A stretch of 64,000 nt of DNA from Acinetobacter sp. MB5 (GCF_003261585.1 NZ_POVU01000003.1:62001-126000); one strand, 5' to 3'; positions 1 through 9,982 are shown, numbered from the stretch's first letter. The notes: generated by a model from the sequence alone, not told the origin. Made by a program: numbers and translations.

Positions 1-359
1 TGTTCAAATAAAACGGAAAGTTGGTTGTTATGCAAGATGGCTGCAACTGCAATTAACACCGCAGATAAACCTACCAAAGAGTGCATTAAAGCAACGGTTT
101 CAGGCATTTGCGTCATTGGAACGGTACGTGCACGGGCAATCCCCACAATCGCACCCAACACCATTGCACCTCCAATCATCCAAACCACAGGATGATCTGC
201 AACGAAAAAGGTACTTAATACCGCGATTGCCATCGCGATCATGCCGTAACGGTTACCCTTAATCGCAGTTTTCGGACTAGACAAACCACGTAGCGTCAAA
301 ATAAAGAGAACTGCGCCGATGAGGTAGAACCAATCCGCATTCGCTCGAATAAATTCCAT
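1..359 (-). CDS. pntB: NAD(P) transhydrogenase subunit beta, partial
   Basis: This is the N-terminal part (about 119 residues) of the membrane beta subunit of proton-translocating transhydrogenase, which couples hydride transfer from NADH to NADP+ to proton entry. The gene starts with ATG at 357-359 and runs off the left edge of the window. The visible protein opens MEFIRANADWFYLIGAVLFI and continues as hydrophobic helices with the family-typical stretch LRGLSSPKTAIKGNRYG. The start codon directly follows the TAA stop of pntA-2, so translation is probably coupled. The NADP-binding C-terminal domain lies outside the window, so completeness cannot be judged. Confidence 0.93.
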   Translation of the reverse strand, partial: MEFIRANADWFYLIGAVLFILTLRGLSSPKTAIKGNRYGMIAMAIAVLSTFFVADHPVVWMIGGAMVLGAIVGIARARTVPMTQMPETVALMHSLVGLSAVLIAVAAILHNNQLSVLFE

Positions 360-686
360 TTAGCTACCCTCTTTATTTTTTTGCTTTGGTTTAAACATTT
401 CCAGCATACGCGCAGTCACCGCGAAGCCACCAAAAATATTAATACTGGCAAGAAACACCGCAATTGCACCGAGCACACTGACCACGTTAATGCTTTGGAA
501 TTGCACATTGGCTTCAATACCCAGTGCAGGCATACCAACAGTTTGCAACATTGCACCAACCACAATGATCGATGACAAAGCATTGGTCACCGCCATCAAC
601 GGCGTATGCAAAGCAGGTGTTACCCCCCAAACCACGTAGTAACCGACAAAAATCGCCAACACAAAAATCGTAATGGTTTCAACCAT
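360..686 (-). CDS. pntA-2: NAD(P) transhydrogenase subunit alpha part 2
   Basis: This 108-residue protein is the membrane-anchor half of a split alpha subunit of proton-translocating transhydrogenase. It has about three hydrophobic helices and ends with the conserved [16 protein letters not shown] segment. In Escherichia coli the equivalent is the C-terminal part of a single PntA; the split arrangement is common in Acinetobacter and alphaproteobacteria. It lies 11 bases after pntA-1 and abuts pntB, giving a three-gene operon on the minus strand. Its likely role is NADPH supply in the inner membrane. Confidence 0.93.
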   Translation of the reverse strand: MVETITIFVLAIFVGYYVVWGVTPALHTPLMAVTNALSSIIVVGAMLQTVGMPALGIEANVQFQSINVVSVLGAIAVFLASINIFGGFAVTARMLEMFKPKQKNKEGS

Positions 687-697
687 GAGAATTCCCC

Positions 698-1825
698 TTA
701 ACCGCGCTTGAACAGCAGTGTGCCGCCATGAGTAACCAATAAGGCTTTTTGAATTTCATCTTCCTGATTAATCAAGAAGTTCTTGTCTTTATCAAAAAGT
801 GTTTCAAGGAAATTAAAAACGTTACGGGCATAGAGTGCCGAAGCTTCGGTCGCAACCGTGGCAGGGATATTCGGCACACCCAAAATCTTCACGCCATTTG
901 CAGTCGTTACCGTTTCATTCACTTTCGAGCCTTCAACATTGCCACCCGTTTCTACCGCCATGTCCAAAATCACAGAACCTGCTTTCATTTTGGCAACGGT
1001 TTCCGCCTTGATAAGACGTGGCGCATTACGACCCGGCAAAAGCGCAGTGGTAATGACGATATCTGCATTAGCAACCGCTTTATCCACAATGGCAGCCTGA
1101 TCTTTAATGTATTGCTCACCTGGTGTCCAGCCATAGCCATTTTTTGCAGCGTCAGCAGCACGCTGTTGCTCTTCTTCAGACATTGGCACGTCAAGCCATT
1201 TACCACCTAAAGATTCAACCTGATCTTTGGCAGTAGGACGTAAATCGGTTGCTTCAACCACTGCACCTAAACGTTTAGCCGTTGCAATCGCTTGCAAACC
1301 TGCCACGCCTACACCCATCACCACAACACGTGCAGGTTTTACTGTACCCGCGGCGGTCATAAGCATTGGAAACATGCGCTGGTATTCATTTGCAGCAAGT
1401 AAAACCGATTTGTAACCTGACAAGTTTGCCTGAGAGGACAAGACATCCATGTTTTGCGCACGAGACAAGGTTCGAGGCAACAACTCCAATGCAAATGCCG
1501 AAATTTGTTGGGTAGCAAACTGTTCAAGTTCCGTATTGCGATACGGGTCAAACATTGCAATTACGGTTGTGTTCGCAGAAATCTTGCTGATTTCATCCCC
1601 TTGGGGTGCACGAACTTTTAAAATAATCTGGCTGCCCTGATAGGCATCGTCAGCTATTGTCGCGCCAACCTGCGTATAAGCATCATTCAAATATGCGGCT
1701 TGAACACCAGCATCTTTTTCAATCACTACGCTATGACCAGCGCCAACCAACTTCTTTACAGTTTCAGGGGTCGCAGCAACTCGACTCTCTCCAGCAACTG
1801 TCTCCATAGGAATTCCGATTTGCAT
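698..1825 (-). CDS. pntA-1: NAD(P) transhydrogenase subunit alpha part 1
   Basis: This 375-residue soluble NAD(H)-binding subunit (domain I) of transhydrogenase resembles alanine dehydrogenase. The N-terminus [20 protein letters not shown] is the family signature. A Rossmann dinucleotide loop [13 protein letters not shown] lies in the middle, followed by [15 protein letters not shown] ribosome-binding site precedes the ATG at 1825. It is the first gene of the operon with pntA-2 and pntB; the 208-base gap to the divergent EamA gene must hold both promoters. Length and motifs look normal for the split-alpha form. Confidence 0.95.
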   Translation of the reverse strand: MQIGIPMETVAGESRVAATPETVKKLVGAGHSVVIEKDAGVQAAYLNDAYTQVGATIADDAYQGSQIILKVRAPQGDEISKISANTTVIAMFDPYRNTELEQFATQQISAFALELLPRTLSRAQNMDVLSSQANLSGYKSVLLAANEYQRMFPMLMTAAGTVKPARVVVMGVGVAGLQAIATAKRLGAVVEATDLRPTAKDQVESLGGKWLDVPMSEEEQQRAADAAKNGYGWTPGEQYIKDQAAIVDKAVANADIVITTALLPGRNAPRLIKAETVAKMKAGSVILDMAVETGGNVEGSKVNETVTTANGVKILGVPNIPATVATEASALYARNVFNFLETLFDKDKNFLINQEDEIQKALLVTHGGTLLFKRG

Positions 1826-2033
1826 TGAGCATGTTCCTCAGGCTAGTTTGTGTGTTAAAAACATCGCAAACTGCAATGTTTCTCCCATTTTTGATTCGGA
1901 TTGATTGGATTCTAATCAAACTTTTAAAAAATACCACCCATTATTCATTTAATAAATGACGATATTTCCATTCAATGCTTATTAAAAGTGACTCAAGAGT
2001 ATAAAATAGGAAAGTTTTGCTTCATTTTAATAA

Positions 2034-2984
2034 ATGACTCAGTCTTCTTCTTATTCCATGCCTATCTCATTCTCACGCAACCAAGTTGGTTCATTTTTTG
2101 CGCTATGTGCTGCATTTTTATTTAGTTCAAAAGCCATTTTTATTAAACAAGCCTATGCTTTGTCACATCAGGTTGACGCCACCGTCTTAATGGCTTTACG
2201 TATGGGCAGTGCTTTACCCTTTTTTCTGATCATGGCATGGCTCTTTCGTAAGCAAAGACAAACATTACAAGCCAAAGACTGGGGACTACTGGTCATTTCA
2301 GGCCTACTCGGTTACTACTTTGCCAGTTGGCTCGACTTTATCGGTTTGATGTACATTAGCGCTTCTTTAGAGCGGATCATCCTGTTTTTATACCCGACCT
2401 TAACAGTGCTCGCATCGAGCCTGATCTATAAACAACCTTTACGACTAAAAGCGTATTTTGCCATTTTGCTAAGTTATGGAGGCACGGTCATGGTGATGCT
2501 CCAAGAGCAAAATCATGCACCAATGCAGAGCAATTTCTGGTTAGGGGCCAGTTTGGTTTTTGCCAGCGCAATTGCCTTTGCTTGCTACCTACTCCTCACA
2601 CCCCGCTTAATTGAAAAATTTGGCGCTTCAAATTTCACAGGACTCGCACTCAGCACCGCCTGTATCGGCACATTGGTTCATTTTCTACTGGCAACACCAC
2701 AACCTTTGCAGTTACTCACACAACTGCCTTTAGGGGTTTGGGCTTATGGAATTGGACTGGGTTTATTTGTAACGGTACTACCCACAGTTTTACTGATGCA
2801 AGGTATTGCGCGGATTGGCGCATCACAATCCGCCATGATTGCTGCGATTGGGCCGATATTGACGATTTTACTGGCTGTTTTATTTTTAAATGAGCATCTT
2901 AATGCATGGCAATGGCTCGGCTGTACACTCAACATTATTGGAATTATGCTGATCAGTCTGAGCAAGCATCGTCTAAAACATTAG
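2034..2984 (+). CDS. EamA/DMT family transporter
   Basis: This 316-residue membrane protein has about ten hydrophobic helices in two repeats, as in EamA drug/metabolite transporters. Features seen are an early SSKAIFIKQAYAL helix, the mid-protein positive stretch LLLTPRLIEKFG between repeats, and the C-terminal WQWLGCTLNIIGIMLISLS typical of EamA repeats. Such proteins usually export small metabolites or amino acids; the substrate cannot be told here. The ATG at 2034 has no clear ribosome-binding site; a TATAAA-like -10 lies near 2001. Its 3' end overlaps the convergent soxR gene by 32 bases. Confidence 0.85.
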   Translation: MTQSSSYSMPISFSRNQVGSFFALCAAFLFSSKAIFIKQAYALSHQVDATVLMALRMGSALPFFLIMAWLFRKQRQTLQAKDWGLLVISGLLGYYFASWLDFIGLMYISASLERIILFLYPTLTVLASSLIYKQPLRLKAYFAILLSYGGTVMVMLQEQNHAPMQSNFWLGASLVFASAIAFACYLLLTPRLIEKFGASNFTGLALSTACIGTLVHFLLATPQPLQLLTQLPLGVWAYGIGLGLFVTVLPTVLLMQGIARIGASQSAMIAAIGPILTILLAVLFLNEHLNAWQWLGCTLNIIGIMLISLSKHRLKH

Positions 2985-3447
2985 CATCAAGCAATGCCAA
3001 AATCTGCTGGAAATGTGCACCAGCAGATTGCTTTGCCAGATAATCATCTGGATTTCGTAAGGGGCATTGATCTAAAGATAAACAACCACATCCGATACAC
3101 CAATCCAATTGCTGCCTTAACTGTAACAAGGTTTGAATTTTCTCATCGAGTTGAGTTTTCCAGACACTCGACATGTTCTGCCAGTCTTGCTTAGATGCTA
3201 CCCGATGATCAGGCAACACTGTAAATGCATGACGAATTTCATCCAACGAAATTCCTACGGATTGCGCTACTTTAATAATGGCGACCCGACGCAGCATTGC
3301 TCGCAAATAACGGCGCTGATTGCCATTGGTTCGGGTGCTCCAAATCAGTTGTTTTTCTTCATAAAAACGAAGGGTTGCCACACTCACACCGCTACGTTTT
3401 GCCAATTCACCAATCGTGATAAAGGCTTGGACAGAATTTTCTGACAT
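2953..3447 (-). CDS. soxR: SoxR redox-sensing MerR-family regulator
   Basis: This is a 164-residue MerR-type activator that senses redox-cycling compounds or superoxide through a [2Fe-2S] cluster. An N-terminal winged helix (FITIGELAKRSGVSVATLRFYEEK) is followed by a dimerisation helix. The exact SoxR cysteine pattern C-x2-C-x-C-x5-C sits at residues 117, 120, 122 and 128 (CIGCGCLSLDQC). I chose the ATG at 3447 rather than an upstream in-frame start at 3495, because the extra 16 codons would be the SoxR-box promoter DNA itself. It is divergent from a RidA-like gene and an MFS transporter, its probable targets, and overlaps the convergent EamA gene. Confidence 0.93.
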   Translation of the reverse strand: MSENSVQAFITIGELAKRSGVSVATLRFYEEKQLIWSTRTNGNQRRYLRAMLRRVAIIKVAQSVGISLDEIRHAFTVLPDHRVASKQDWQNMSSVWKTQLDEKIQTLLQLRQQLDWCIGCGCLSLDQCPLRNPDDYLAKQSAGAHFQQILALLDANVLDDACSD

Positions 3448-3452
3448 TTCTC

Positions 3453-3483
3453 TTGACCTCAAGTTAACTTGAGCTTTGATACT
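3453..3483 (+). promoter_or_regulatory. SoxR box in a 19-bp-spacer promoter
   Basis: A perfect 16-bp palindrome CTCAAGTTAACTTGAG occupies 3458-3473, matching the established SoxR-box consensus. It sits between TTGACC (3453-3458) and GATACT (3478-3483), which are 19 bp apart. The overlong spacer is the hallmark of MerR/SoxR-activated promoters. The promoter points rightward into the RidA-like and MFS genes. The palindrome also lies about 10 bases before the soxR start, so soxR may be autoregulated. Confidence 0.9.
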
Positions 3484-3515
3484 AGCATGACCCAAATTGA
3501 GTCAGTATCGCTCCA

Positions 3516-3944
3516 ATGAAAACAAGCATCTTAAAAAATAACAGCCATCTTCAAATCATGAACCCTGAACAACTCTACAACCCAGAACCCTTTGCTTACA
3601 GCCATGTCGTCACTGTGCAAAATTTTAAGCGGATTGTGCATGTTGCAGGGCAAGGCGGTGAAAGCATCAATGGAGAATTATCTCCCATCTTCGCTCAACA
3701 AGTCTGGCAGGCCTTTCGCAACCTTGAAACAGCTTTAGCTGCCGCCCATGCAAAATTACATGATATTGCCGTATTGCGGGTGTTGATTGTTGAGCATACT
3801 GCTGAAAAACATGCCGTTTTAATTGAGATTATGCAGCAATTATGGCGTAATCATGCCTTTCCTGCGTGTACCCTCATACCTGTTTCGGGGCTCGCTTTAA
3901 GTCGTATGTTGTTTGAAGTTGAAGCAACAGCCTATACTTTTTGA
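3516..3944 (+). CDS. RidA family protein lacking the catalytic arginine
   Basis: This 142-residue protein has the RidA/YjgF fold signature (RIVHVAGQGGES, then VWQAFRNLETALAAAHAKLHDIAVLRVLIV, then FEVEATAYTF). True RidA imine deaminases carry an Arg in a P-x-R motif near the C-terminus; here the equivalent segment reads PACTLIPVSG without it, so 2-iminobutanoate deaminase activity is doubtful. The start could be ATG 3516 or ATG 3558 (MNPEQLYNPEPF, closer to usual family N-termini). It is the first gene after the SoxR-box promoter and immediately precedes the MFS gene. Confidence 0.85.
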   Translation: MKTSILKNNSHLQIMNPEQLYNPEPFAYSHVVTVQNFKRIVHVAGQGGESINGELSPIFAQQVWQAFRNLETALAAAHAKLHDIAVLRVLIVEHTAEKHAVLIEIMQQLWRNHAFPACTLIPVSGLALSRMLFEVEATAYTF

Positions 3945-3959
3945 TTGCTGAGTCAGTGT

Positions 3960-5162
3960 ATGCATGAAATTTCCGATATTAGTCAAAACAAGAAACTGCT
4001 GTGGCTGATGGCTTTAGCTTGTGGCTTAACCGCAGGGGCAAATTATTTTAGCCAACCTTTAATTCACTCAATTCAGCAATATTTTCAGGTAGATGCCGCT
4101 CAAGCACAGTTGACTGTTACGCTCGCTCAACTTTCTTATGCTTTAGGTTTGCTGCTGATTGTGCCACTCGGTGATATTGCCGATAAACGCAAATTCATTC
4201 CAACACTGATGGGGTTGGCAGGTGTAGGCTTGTGCCTTTGCGCCTGTGCCATTAACCTGCCCATGCTTTGGCTCGGCACCATGATGACAGGATTCTTCTC
4301 AGTCGCAGCGCAGGTTTTAATTCCATTTGCCACCATGACCGTTAAACCTAAAAAAATTGGCGAAGTGGTTGGCTTCCTGATGAGTGGCCTACTGGTTGGC
4401 ATTTTGCTCTCAACTAGTTTGTCAGGCTTACTGTCCAACTTATTTCACTGGAAACTGATTTATATCATTAGTGCGATTTTGATTTTCGGCTTGGCGTATC
4501 AACTCAAACGCGAACTCCCCTACACCATGCGTCAACAGATACCTTATCTGGACATCTTCAAGTCGATGGCAACATTGATGATTGAGGAACGTCGCCTGAA
4601 TTTTCGTGCCTATGTCGGTGCAGGTGCATTTGCTTCAATGAGTGTAATTTACTCGACTATTGCTGTGTATTTATCGGCAGCGCCATTTCATTTAGCAGAT
4701 TCATTTATTGGTATGGTCAGCTTAGTGGGAGTGTTTGGCGCACTATCAGCAAGGTATGTCGGCAGATATGCCGATCGTGGCTATGGCACGTTATTTACCA
4801 CTTTAGGCTGCATACTCCTCCTCTCAAGCTGGCTGATGTTCTACTTCTCTAGCTACAGTATTTGGCTTTACATTGCAGGCTTTGCAACAGCCAACTTAGG
4901 GCTTGCTTTTGTACACTCTTGCAATCAAAACATTATTTTTCGGATTCGCCCCACCGCAAAATCGCGCCTGAACTCTATTTATATGACGCTGTATTTTGCA
5001 GGCGCAGCAACAGGTTCAGCACTTGGAACCTATGCATGGAATCATGGTGGCTGGATGTACACCTGCTTAGCAGGTTTAGGGCTGACCGTATTTTGTAGTA
5101 GCTTCGCCCTACTCGATTTCATCTATTATGGTCGGCAAGCCAAAGCCTCTCAACACACCTGA
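3960..5162 (+). CDS. MFS transporter, SoxR-box operon
   Basis: This major facilitator protein of about 400 residues has 12 predicted helices, a motif-A-like loop (GDIADKRKFIP) after the second helix, and PLIHSIQQYFQV in the first periplasmic loop, typical of DHA-type drug or metabolite exporters. The frame opens with TTG directly after the RidA-like stop at 3944, but the ATG at 3960 (MHEISDISQNKK) is the likelier start. It follows the RidA-like gene by about 15 bases under the SoxR-box promoter, which suggests export of redox-active compounds; the substrate is inferred only from context. Its 3' end overlaps the convergent HEPN gene by 13 bases. Confidence 0.85.
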   Translation: MHEISDISQNKKLLWLMALACGLTAGANYFSQPLIHSIQQYFQVDAAQAQLTVTLAQLSYALGLLLIVPLGDIADKRKFIPTLMGLAGVGLCLCACAINLPMLWLGTMMTGFFSVAAQVLIPFATMTVKPKKIGEVVGFLMSGLLVGILLSTSLSGLLSNLFHWKLIYIISAILIFGLAYQLKRELPYTMRQQIPYLDIFKSMATLMIEERRLNFRAYVGAGAFASMSVIYSTIAVYLSAAPFHLADSFIGMVSLVGVFGALSARYVGRYADRGYGTLFTTLGCILLLSSWLMFYFSSYSIWLYIAGFATANLGLAFVHSCNQNIIFRIRPTAKSRLNSIYMTLYFAGAATGSALGTYAWNHGGWMYTCLAGLGLTVFCSSFALLDFIYYGRQAKASQHT

Positions 5163-5800
5163 ACCATCGGATAAAATGGCTTTTCCTGATCTAGTTCACC
5201 ACCATGCTCAAGAAAAACATGCATAAACTGGGTCAGTAAAGTCATCAATACCTGACTGGCAATTCTAAGATGCCGACGCATAATCGCACTGTTATAGGTT
5301 GAACCACCATGCACGATTTGATTCCGCAAAGTATAAAGTCGGCTAAAAACGATGAGTAACAACTCTACCGTATCATGCTCAGCAAGCGCTTGCTGTACAC
5401 GTTGTTGATTTAAAATAGAATGTGTTTTCCATTCCTGCTTATCAATTTTTTGATTTTGAAAATCCCACTGCTTCTGATCAAAGTAAGGATGGTTTGACCA
5501 GTCAATAATGCTTCGACTACAGTTCTTCCAAACACAACGCTCAATACGTCGCTCTCGATCAACCCCATATAATCTAAGCAAGAATTGCCTGAGGCGCTGT
5601 TGATCTTCATCCAAAGTTTCCTGCAGATTTTCTGCATAGATTGCATTAAATGCGATCCATAAACTTACAAACTGTAAATCCACATCCTGATCAAGATCTT
5701 TGGCTTTACGTAACCAGCTTAATCCCCGTTGCATTCTCAAATTGAAATTTTCCGAATAGAGATGCTTATGATTTTTGAAAATTTCTTCTAATAAATACAT
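5150..5800 (-). CDS. HEPN domain-containing protein
   Basis: This 216-residue soluble helical protein carries an R-x4-H motif (R159-NQIV-H164 in LRNQIVHGGST), the catalytic signature of HEPN-fold ribonucleases. The Apea-like type is the closest I recognise. An aromatic WIAFNAIYAE segment near residue 50 is also typical of this HEPN group. HEPN proteins act as RNases in toxin-antitoxin and defence systems or as regulatory scaffolds. No nucleotidyltransferase antitoxin partner is adjacent: the neighbours are an MFS gene and gcvT. The function is therefore open; only the fold and motif are supported. Confidence 0.7.
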   Translation of the reverse strand: MYLLEEIFKNHKHLYSENFNLRMQRGLSWLRKAKDLDQDVDLQFVSLWIAFNAIYAENLQETLDEDQQRLRQFLLRLYGVDRERRIERCVWKNCSRSIIDWSNHPYFDQKQWDFQNQKIDKQEWKTHSILNQQRVQQALAEHDTVELLLIVFSRLYTLRNQIVHGGSTYNSAIMRRHLRIASQVLMTLLTQFMHVFLEHGGELDQEKPFYPMVQVC

Positions 5801-5954
5801 CGCTTAAACCTTTGCTTCGTATTTTATTTCAGCATACGCTGATCAATTTTTAGCAGCAATTACTTACCTTGACTGGTCGTACAATTTATCAGCAGCTTAA
5901 CTATTTCAACGAACCCACTGTATAAAAACTCCCTTTTTTGAGCAGATTTTCCAT

Positions 5955-5988
5955 AAAAAAAGCCCGATAAGAGTATCGGGCTTTTTTC
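5955..5988 (-). terminator. Bidirectional rho-independent terminator after gcvT
   Basis: Stem AGCCCGAT (5961-5968) pairs with ATCGGGCT (5975-5982) around a 6-base loop, with an A-tract on the left and a T-tract on the right. It lies 12 bases past the gcvT stop and would end the gcv transcript. Confidence 0.9.
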
Positions 5989-5999
5989 TTAACACTTAA

Positions 6000-7118
6000 T
6001 TAACCACGATAATAACGTTGTGCAACAAAAGGCATTTTCACGACTTTCATTGGTACAAGTTTATTACGCACTTTGGCAAACAGCTCAGTGCCTTCCGCAG
6101 CATGTGCAATATCGACATAACCCATGGCAATCGGGCTAGACAAGCTTGGTGCAAAACCACCACTGGTCACTTGACCCAATACCTGTCCATCCTGATCGAC
6201 AATTTCAGCACCTTCACGCACTGGCATACGATCAAGAATCTGGAAACCAACACGTTTTTTAGCCACACCTTGCTGCATTTGCGCTTGAATGGTTGCAGCA
6301 CCTGCATAACCACCCTCACGCGCACCACCTGCACGGCGAACTTTAGAAATCGCCCAAAGTAAGTTTGCTTCAACAGGGGTTGTGGTTTCATTCATGTCGT
6401 GACCATACAGACATAAACCTGCTTCCAGACGTAATGAATCACGAGCACCCAGACCAATCAGTGCCACTTCAGGCTCAGCAATCAGAGCTTTTGCCAATGC
6501 TTCCACATCGGCACTTGCCACTGAAATTTCGTAGCCATCTTCACCTGTATAACCTGTACGGCTGACGATGCATTCAGCACCGTTTAACTGTACACGCTTG
6601 ATTTGCATGAAGCGCATTTCGGCCACTTCTGGGTTTAATCGTGCCAATACAGTTGCCGCTTCAGGCCCTTGCAATGCCAACAATGCACGCTCAGCAAATT
6701 GCTCAACGATTTCACATTGGTCAGCCAAGTGCGCACGTAAATGTGCCAAATCCTGCTCTTTACATGCCGCATTAACCACGAGGTACAACTCGTCCTGAGA
6801 CAGACGTGCCACCATCAAGTCATCCAGAATGCCGCCTTGCGGATTGGTAAACAACGCATAACGCTGCATCCCTTCAGGCAAGTCAACAATATCAACAGGC
6901 ACAAGGCTTTCTAAAGCACGTGCCGCGTTTTCACCACGCAAAAACACCTGACCCATGTGTGAGACATCAAACAGACCCGCATGTTCACGTGTATGTAAAT
7001 GCTCTTTCAAGACACCAGCCGCATACTGTACAGGCATGTTGTAGCCTGCAAACGGCACCATTTTTGCGCCTTGCTCAATATGCAGCGCCGCCAATGGCGT
7101 ATTTTTTAATTCAGACAT
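6000..7118 (-). CDS. gcvT: Glycine cleavage system T protein (aminomethyltransferase)
   Basis: This 372-residue tetrahydrofolate-dependent aminomethyltransferase releases ammonia from the lipoyl-bound intermediate and makes methylene-THF. The N-terminal part has KMVPFAGYNMPVQY and GLFDVSHMGQ, and the centre has RTGYTGEDGYEI, all hallmarks of GcvT. The C-terminal barrel includes GQVTSGGFAPSLSSPIAMGYV. It is the last gene of the gcvH-gcvP-gcvT operon, with only 2 bases after gcvP, and is followed by a strong terminator. Confidence 0.96.
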   Translation of the reverse strand: MSELKNTPLAALHIEQGAKMVPFAGYNMPVQYAAGVLKEHLHTREHAGLFDVSHMGQVFLRGENAARALESLVPVDIVDLPEGMQRYALFTNPQGGILDDLMVARLSQDELYLVVNAACKEQDLAHLRAHLADQCEIVEQFAERALLALQGPEAATVLARLNPEVAEMRFMQIKRVQLNGAECIVSRTGYTGEDGYEISVASADVEALAKALIAEPEVALIGLGARDSLRLEAGLCLYGHDMNETTTPVEANLLWAISKVRRAGGAREGGYAGAATIQAQMQQGVAKKRVGFQILDRMPVREGAEIVDQDGQVLGQVTSGGFAPSLSSPIAMGYVDIAHAAEGTELFAKVRNKLVPMKVVKMPFVAQRYYRG

Positions 7119-7120
7119 AC

Positions 7121-9973
7121 TTAGTCCTCATAGTTGCTGATGCTTGGGCAAGAACAAATCAGGTTACGGTCGCCATAGACGTTGTCGACACGACCCACTG
7201 GAGACCAGTATTTGCTTTCAACCAATTCAGGAAGTGGATAGACCGCTTGTTCACGTGAGTATGGATGTGACCACTCACCTGTCAATTCTTGTGCAGTATG
7301 TGGTGCATTTTTCAACGGGTTGTCTTGTGCATCCAACTCGCCTGTGGTCACTTGCTGAATTTCTTCGGCAATTTTGTTCATGGCATTAATGAAACGCTCA
7401 AGCTCATACAAGCTTTCACTTTCAGTTGGCTCAACCATCAGTGTACCCGCAACTGGGAATGACATGGTTGGTGCATGGAAACCAAAGTCGATCAGACGTT
7501 TTGCCACGTCATCTACAGTAATACCACTAGTGTCTTTTAGACCACGCAAGTCCAAGATACATTCGTGCGCAACCAAATCATGGCTACCTGTGTACAACAC
7601 TGGGTAAGCCGCATTCAAACGTTTTGCCACATAGTTTGCATTCAGAATCGCCATTGCAGATGCCTGACGTAAACCTTTGCCGCCCATCATACGGATATAC
7701 ATCCAAGTGATTGGTAAAATGCTGGCACTACCAAACGGCGCAGCACTCACTGCATCGGTTTTACGCTCTAAATGATAGCTGTGACCTGGCATAAACGGTT
7801 TCAAGTGTTCTTTGACACCGATTGGGCCAACACCTGGTCCACCACCACCATGAGGAATACAGAAGGTTTTATGCAAGTTCAGGTGAGATACATCACCACC
7901 AAACTGACCTGGTGCACACAAGCCCACCATCGCATTCATGTTTGCGCCATCGATATACACCTGACCACCATGCTCATGCACGATGTCACAGATTTCACGG
8001 ACTGCATGTTCAAATACACCGTGTGTTGACGGGTAAGTGATCATTAAGGCTGCAAGGTCTTGGCTGTGTTGATCTGCTTTACTACGCAAGTCTTCAACAT
8101 CAACGTTACCGTTCTCATCACAGGCCACAACCACAACTTTCATACCTGCCATGCTGGCAGTCGCTGGGTTGGTTCCGTGTGCAGACTGTGGAATTAAGCA
8201 GATGTTACGCTGACCTTCACCACGGCTCGCGTGGTAGGCACGAATTGCCAACAAACCTGCATATTCACCTTGTGAACCTGCGTTTGGCTGAAGTGAAATC
8301 GCATCGTAACCTGTTGCAGCACACAACATTTGCTCAAGCTGTTTCACCATTTCTACATAGCCTTGAGCTTGAGAAATCGGTGCAAACGGATGCAGATTGC
8401 CAAATTCAGACCATGTAATTGGCAACATTTCGCTTGCTGCATTCAATTTCATGGTACATGAGCCCAATGGAATCATGCTGCGATCAAGAGCCAAGTCTTT
8501 ATCTGCCAAACGGCGCAGATAACGCATTAACTCGGTTTCGCTGTGATGCGTGTTGAAAATAGCGTGTTGTAAAATCGCGCTTTCACGAAGCAACGCTGCT
8601 GGTAATGCAGACGTATAGGCTGCGGCAACTGCTTCAAATTCAGGTGCAGTTTGACCTTGAGCAAACAATGCCCAAAGCGCGACAACATGATCAGGTGTCG
8701 TGGTTTCATCAAATGAGATACCCACTTGAGTCGCATCAATTTCGCGCAAGTTGATTTCTTGTGCGCGTGCTGCTGCAAGTACCGCTGCTGTATCGACCTG
8801 AGTCAAAGTCAAGGTATCGAAGAATGCAGCATTGCTTACGCTCACACCCAACTGTTTTAAACCTTGAGCCAAAATTGCAGTCAGCGCATGGGTACGTTCA
8901 GCAATATCTTTCAAACCTTGTGGACCATGATAAACCGCATACATGCTGGCAATGTTGGCAAGCAACACTTGAGCAGTACAGATGTTACTGGTCGCTTTTT
9001 CACGGCGGATATGCTGTTCACGGGTTTGCAATGCCAAACGCAGTGCAGGCTTGCCTAAACGGTCAACCGACATCCCCACAACACGACCTGGCATGTCACG
9101 TTTATAAGCATCTTTGGTTGCAAAGTACGCTGCGTGTGGGCCACCAAAGCCCATTGGCACGCCAAAACGCTGAGCTGTACCAATCGCAACGTCTGCACCC
9201 CATTCACCTGGCGCTTTCAATACGGTTAATGCCAACAAGTCAGCCGATACTGCAACCAAAGCATTGACTGCATGGACTTTTTCAACCAAAGCCGCATAGT
9301 CATACACTTCACCTGTACTTGCAGGGTATTGCAATAACACACCGAAGAATTCAGCGAAGTCCGCAACTTGTTGCTCATCACCGACCACAACTTCAATACC
9401 CAGCGGTTCAGCACGAGTACGTAGCACATCTAGCGTTTGTGGATGGCAGTGCAATGATGCAAAGAATTTGTTGGCTTTTTTGTTTTTAGAAACACGCTTA
9501 CAGAAGGTCATTGCTTCTGCACAAGCAGTTGCTTCATCGAGCAAAGATGCATTTGAAATCGACAAACCAGTCAAATCTGCAATCATGGTCTGGAAGTTTA
9601 ACAGTGCTTCTAGACGACCTTGAGAAATTTCAGGTTGGTACGGTGTATAAGCGGTGTACCATGCTGGATTTTCCAACAAGTTACGCAAAATTGGTGCAGG
9701 CGTATGGGTTGGGTAATAACCCTGACCAATATGGCTACGGAAAATCTGGTTTTTCTGAGCAATGGCTTTGAGTTCTGCCAAAGCGTGTTCTTCGCTCACA
9801 CCGTCTGTGCTTTCTAAAACACTGGTATTTTTGATTGAATCTGGAATCACCGCTGCCATCAATGCGTCAAGGTCGCTATAACCCAGTGCATCGAGCATGT
9901 GTTGTTGTTCAGCCGCAGTCGGGCCAATATGGCGTTCAACAAAGCTGTTGAGATTGGTAAAATTAATGCTCAT
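7121..9973 (-). CDS. gcvP: Glycine dehydrogenase (decarboxylating), P protein
   Basis: This 950-residue PLP enzyme of the one-chain GcvP type decarboxylates glycine and passes aminomethyl to lipoyl-GcvH. The N-terminus ([17 protein letters not shown]) is standard. The PLP lysine is Lys702 in [16 protein letters not shown], with the conserved glycine-rich stretch after it. [10 protein letters not shown] and the SQGEYAGL motif are also present. It lies 9 bases after gcvH and 2 bases before gcvT, so the three subunits are co-transcribed. Length is normal. Confidence 0.97.
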   Translation of the reverse strand: MSINFTNLNSFVERHIGPTAAEQQHMLDALGYSDLDALMAAVIPDSIKNTSVLESTDGVSEEHALAELKAIAQKNQIFRSHIGQGYYPTHTPAPILRNLLENPAWYTAYTPYQPEISQGRLEALLNFQTMIADLTGLSISNASLLDEATACAEAMTFCKRVSKNKKANKFFASLHCHPQTLDVLRTRAEPLGIEVVVGDEQQVADFAEFFGVLLQYPASTGEVYDYAALVEKVHAVNALVAVSADLLALTVLKAPGEWGADVAIGTAQRFGVPMGFGGPHAAYFATKDAYKRDMPGRVVGMSVDRLGKPALRLALQTREQHIRREKATSNICTAQVLLANIASMYAVYHGPQGLKDIAERTHALTAILAQGLKQLGVSVSNAAFFDTLTLTQVDTAAVLAAARAQEINLREIDATQVGISFDETTTPDHVVALWALFAQGQTAPEFEAVAAAYTSALPAALLRESAILQHAIFNTHHSETELMRYLRRLADKDLALDRSMIPLGSCTMKLNAASEMLPITWSEFGNLHPFAPISQAQGYVEMVKQLEQMLCAATGYDAISLQPNAGSQGEYAGLLAIRAYHASRGEGQRNICLIPQSAHGTNPATASMAGMKVVVVACDENGNVDVEDLRSKADQHSQDLAALMITYPSTHGVFEHAVREICDIVHEHGGQVYIDGANMNAMVGLCAPGQFGGDVSHLNLHKTFCIPHGGGGPGVGPIGVKEHLKPFMPGHSYHLERKTDAVSAAPFGSASILPITWMYIRMMGGKGLRQASAMAILNANYVAKRLNAAYPVLYTGSHDLVAHECILDLRGLKDTSGITVDDVAKRLIDFGFHAPTMSFPVAGTLMVEPTESESLYELERFINAMNKIAEEIQQVTTGELDAQDNPLKNAPHTAQELTGEWSHPYSREQAVYPLPELVESKYWSPVGRVDNVYGDRNLICSCPSISNYED

Positions 9974-9982
9974 GCTGCCCCC

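Noticed and set aside
3448..3495. N-terminal 16-codon extension of soxR
   Set aside because: The DNA is the SoxR-box promoter, and the protein from ATG 3447 already matches the usual SoxR start and length.
6018..9817. Many frames of 60-170 codons antisense to gcvT and gcvP
   Set aside because: They mirror the codon pattern of highly conserved genes and show no domains; they are shadows of gcvT and gcvP.
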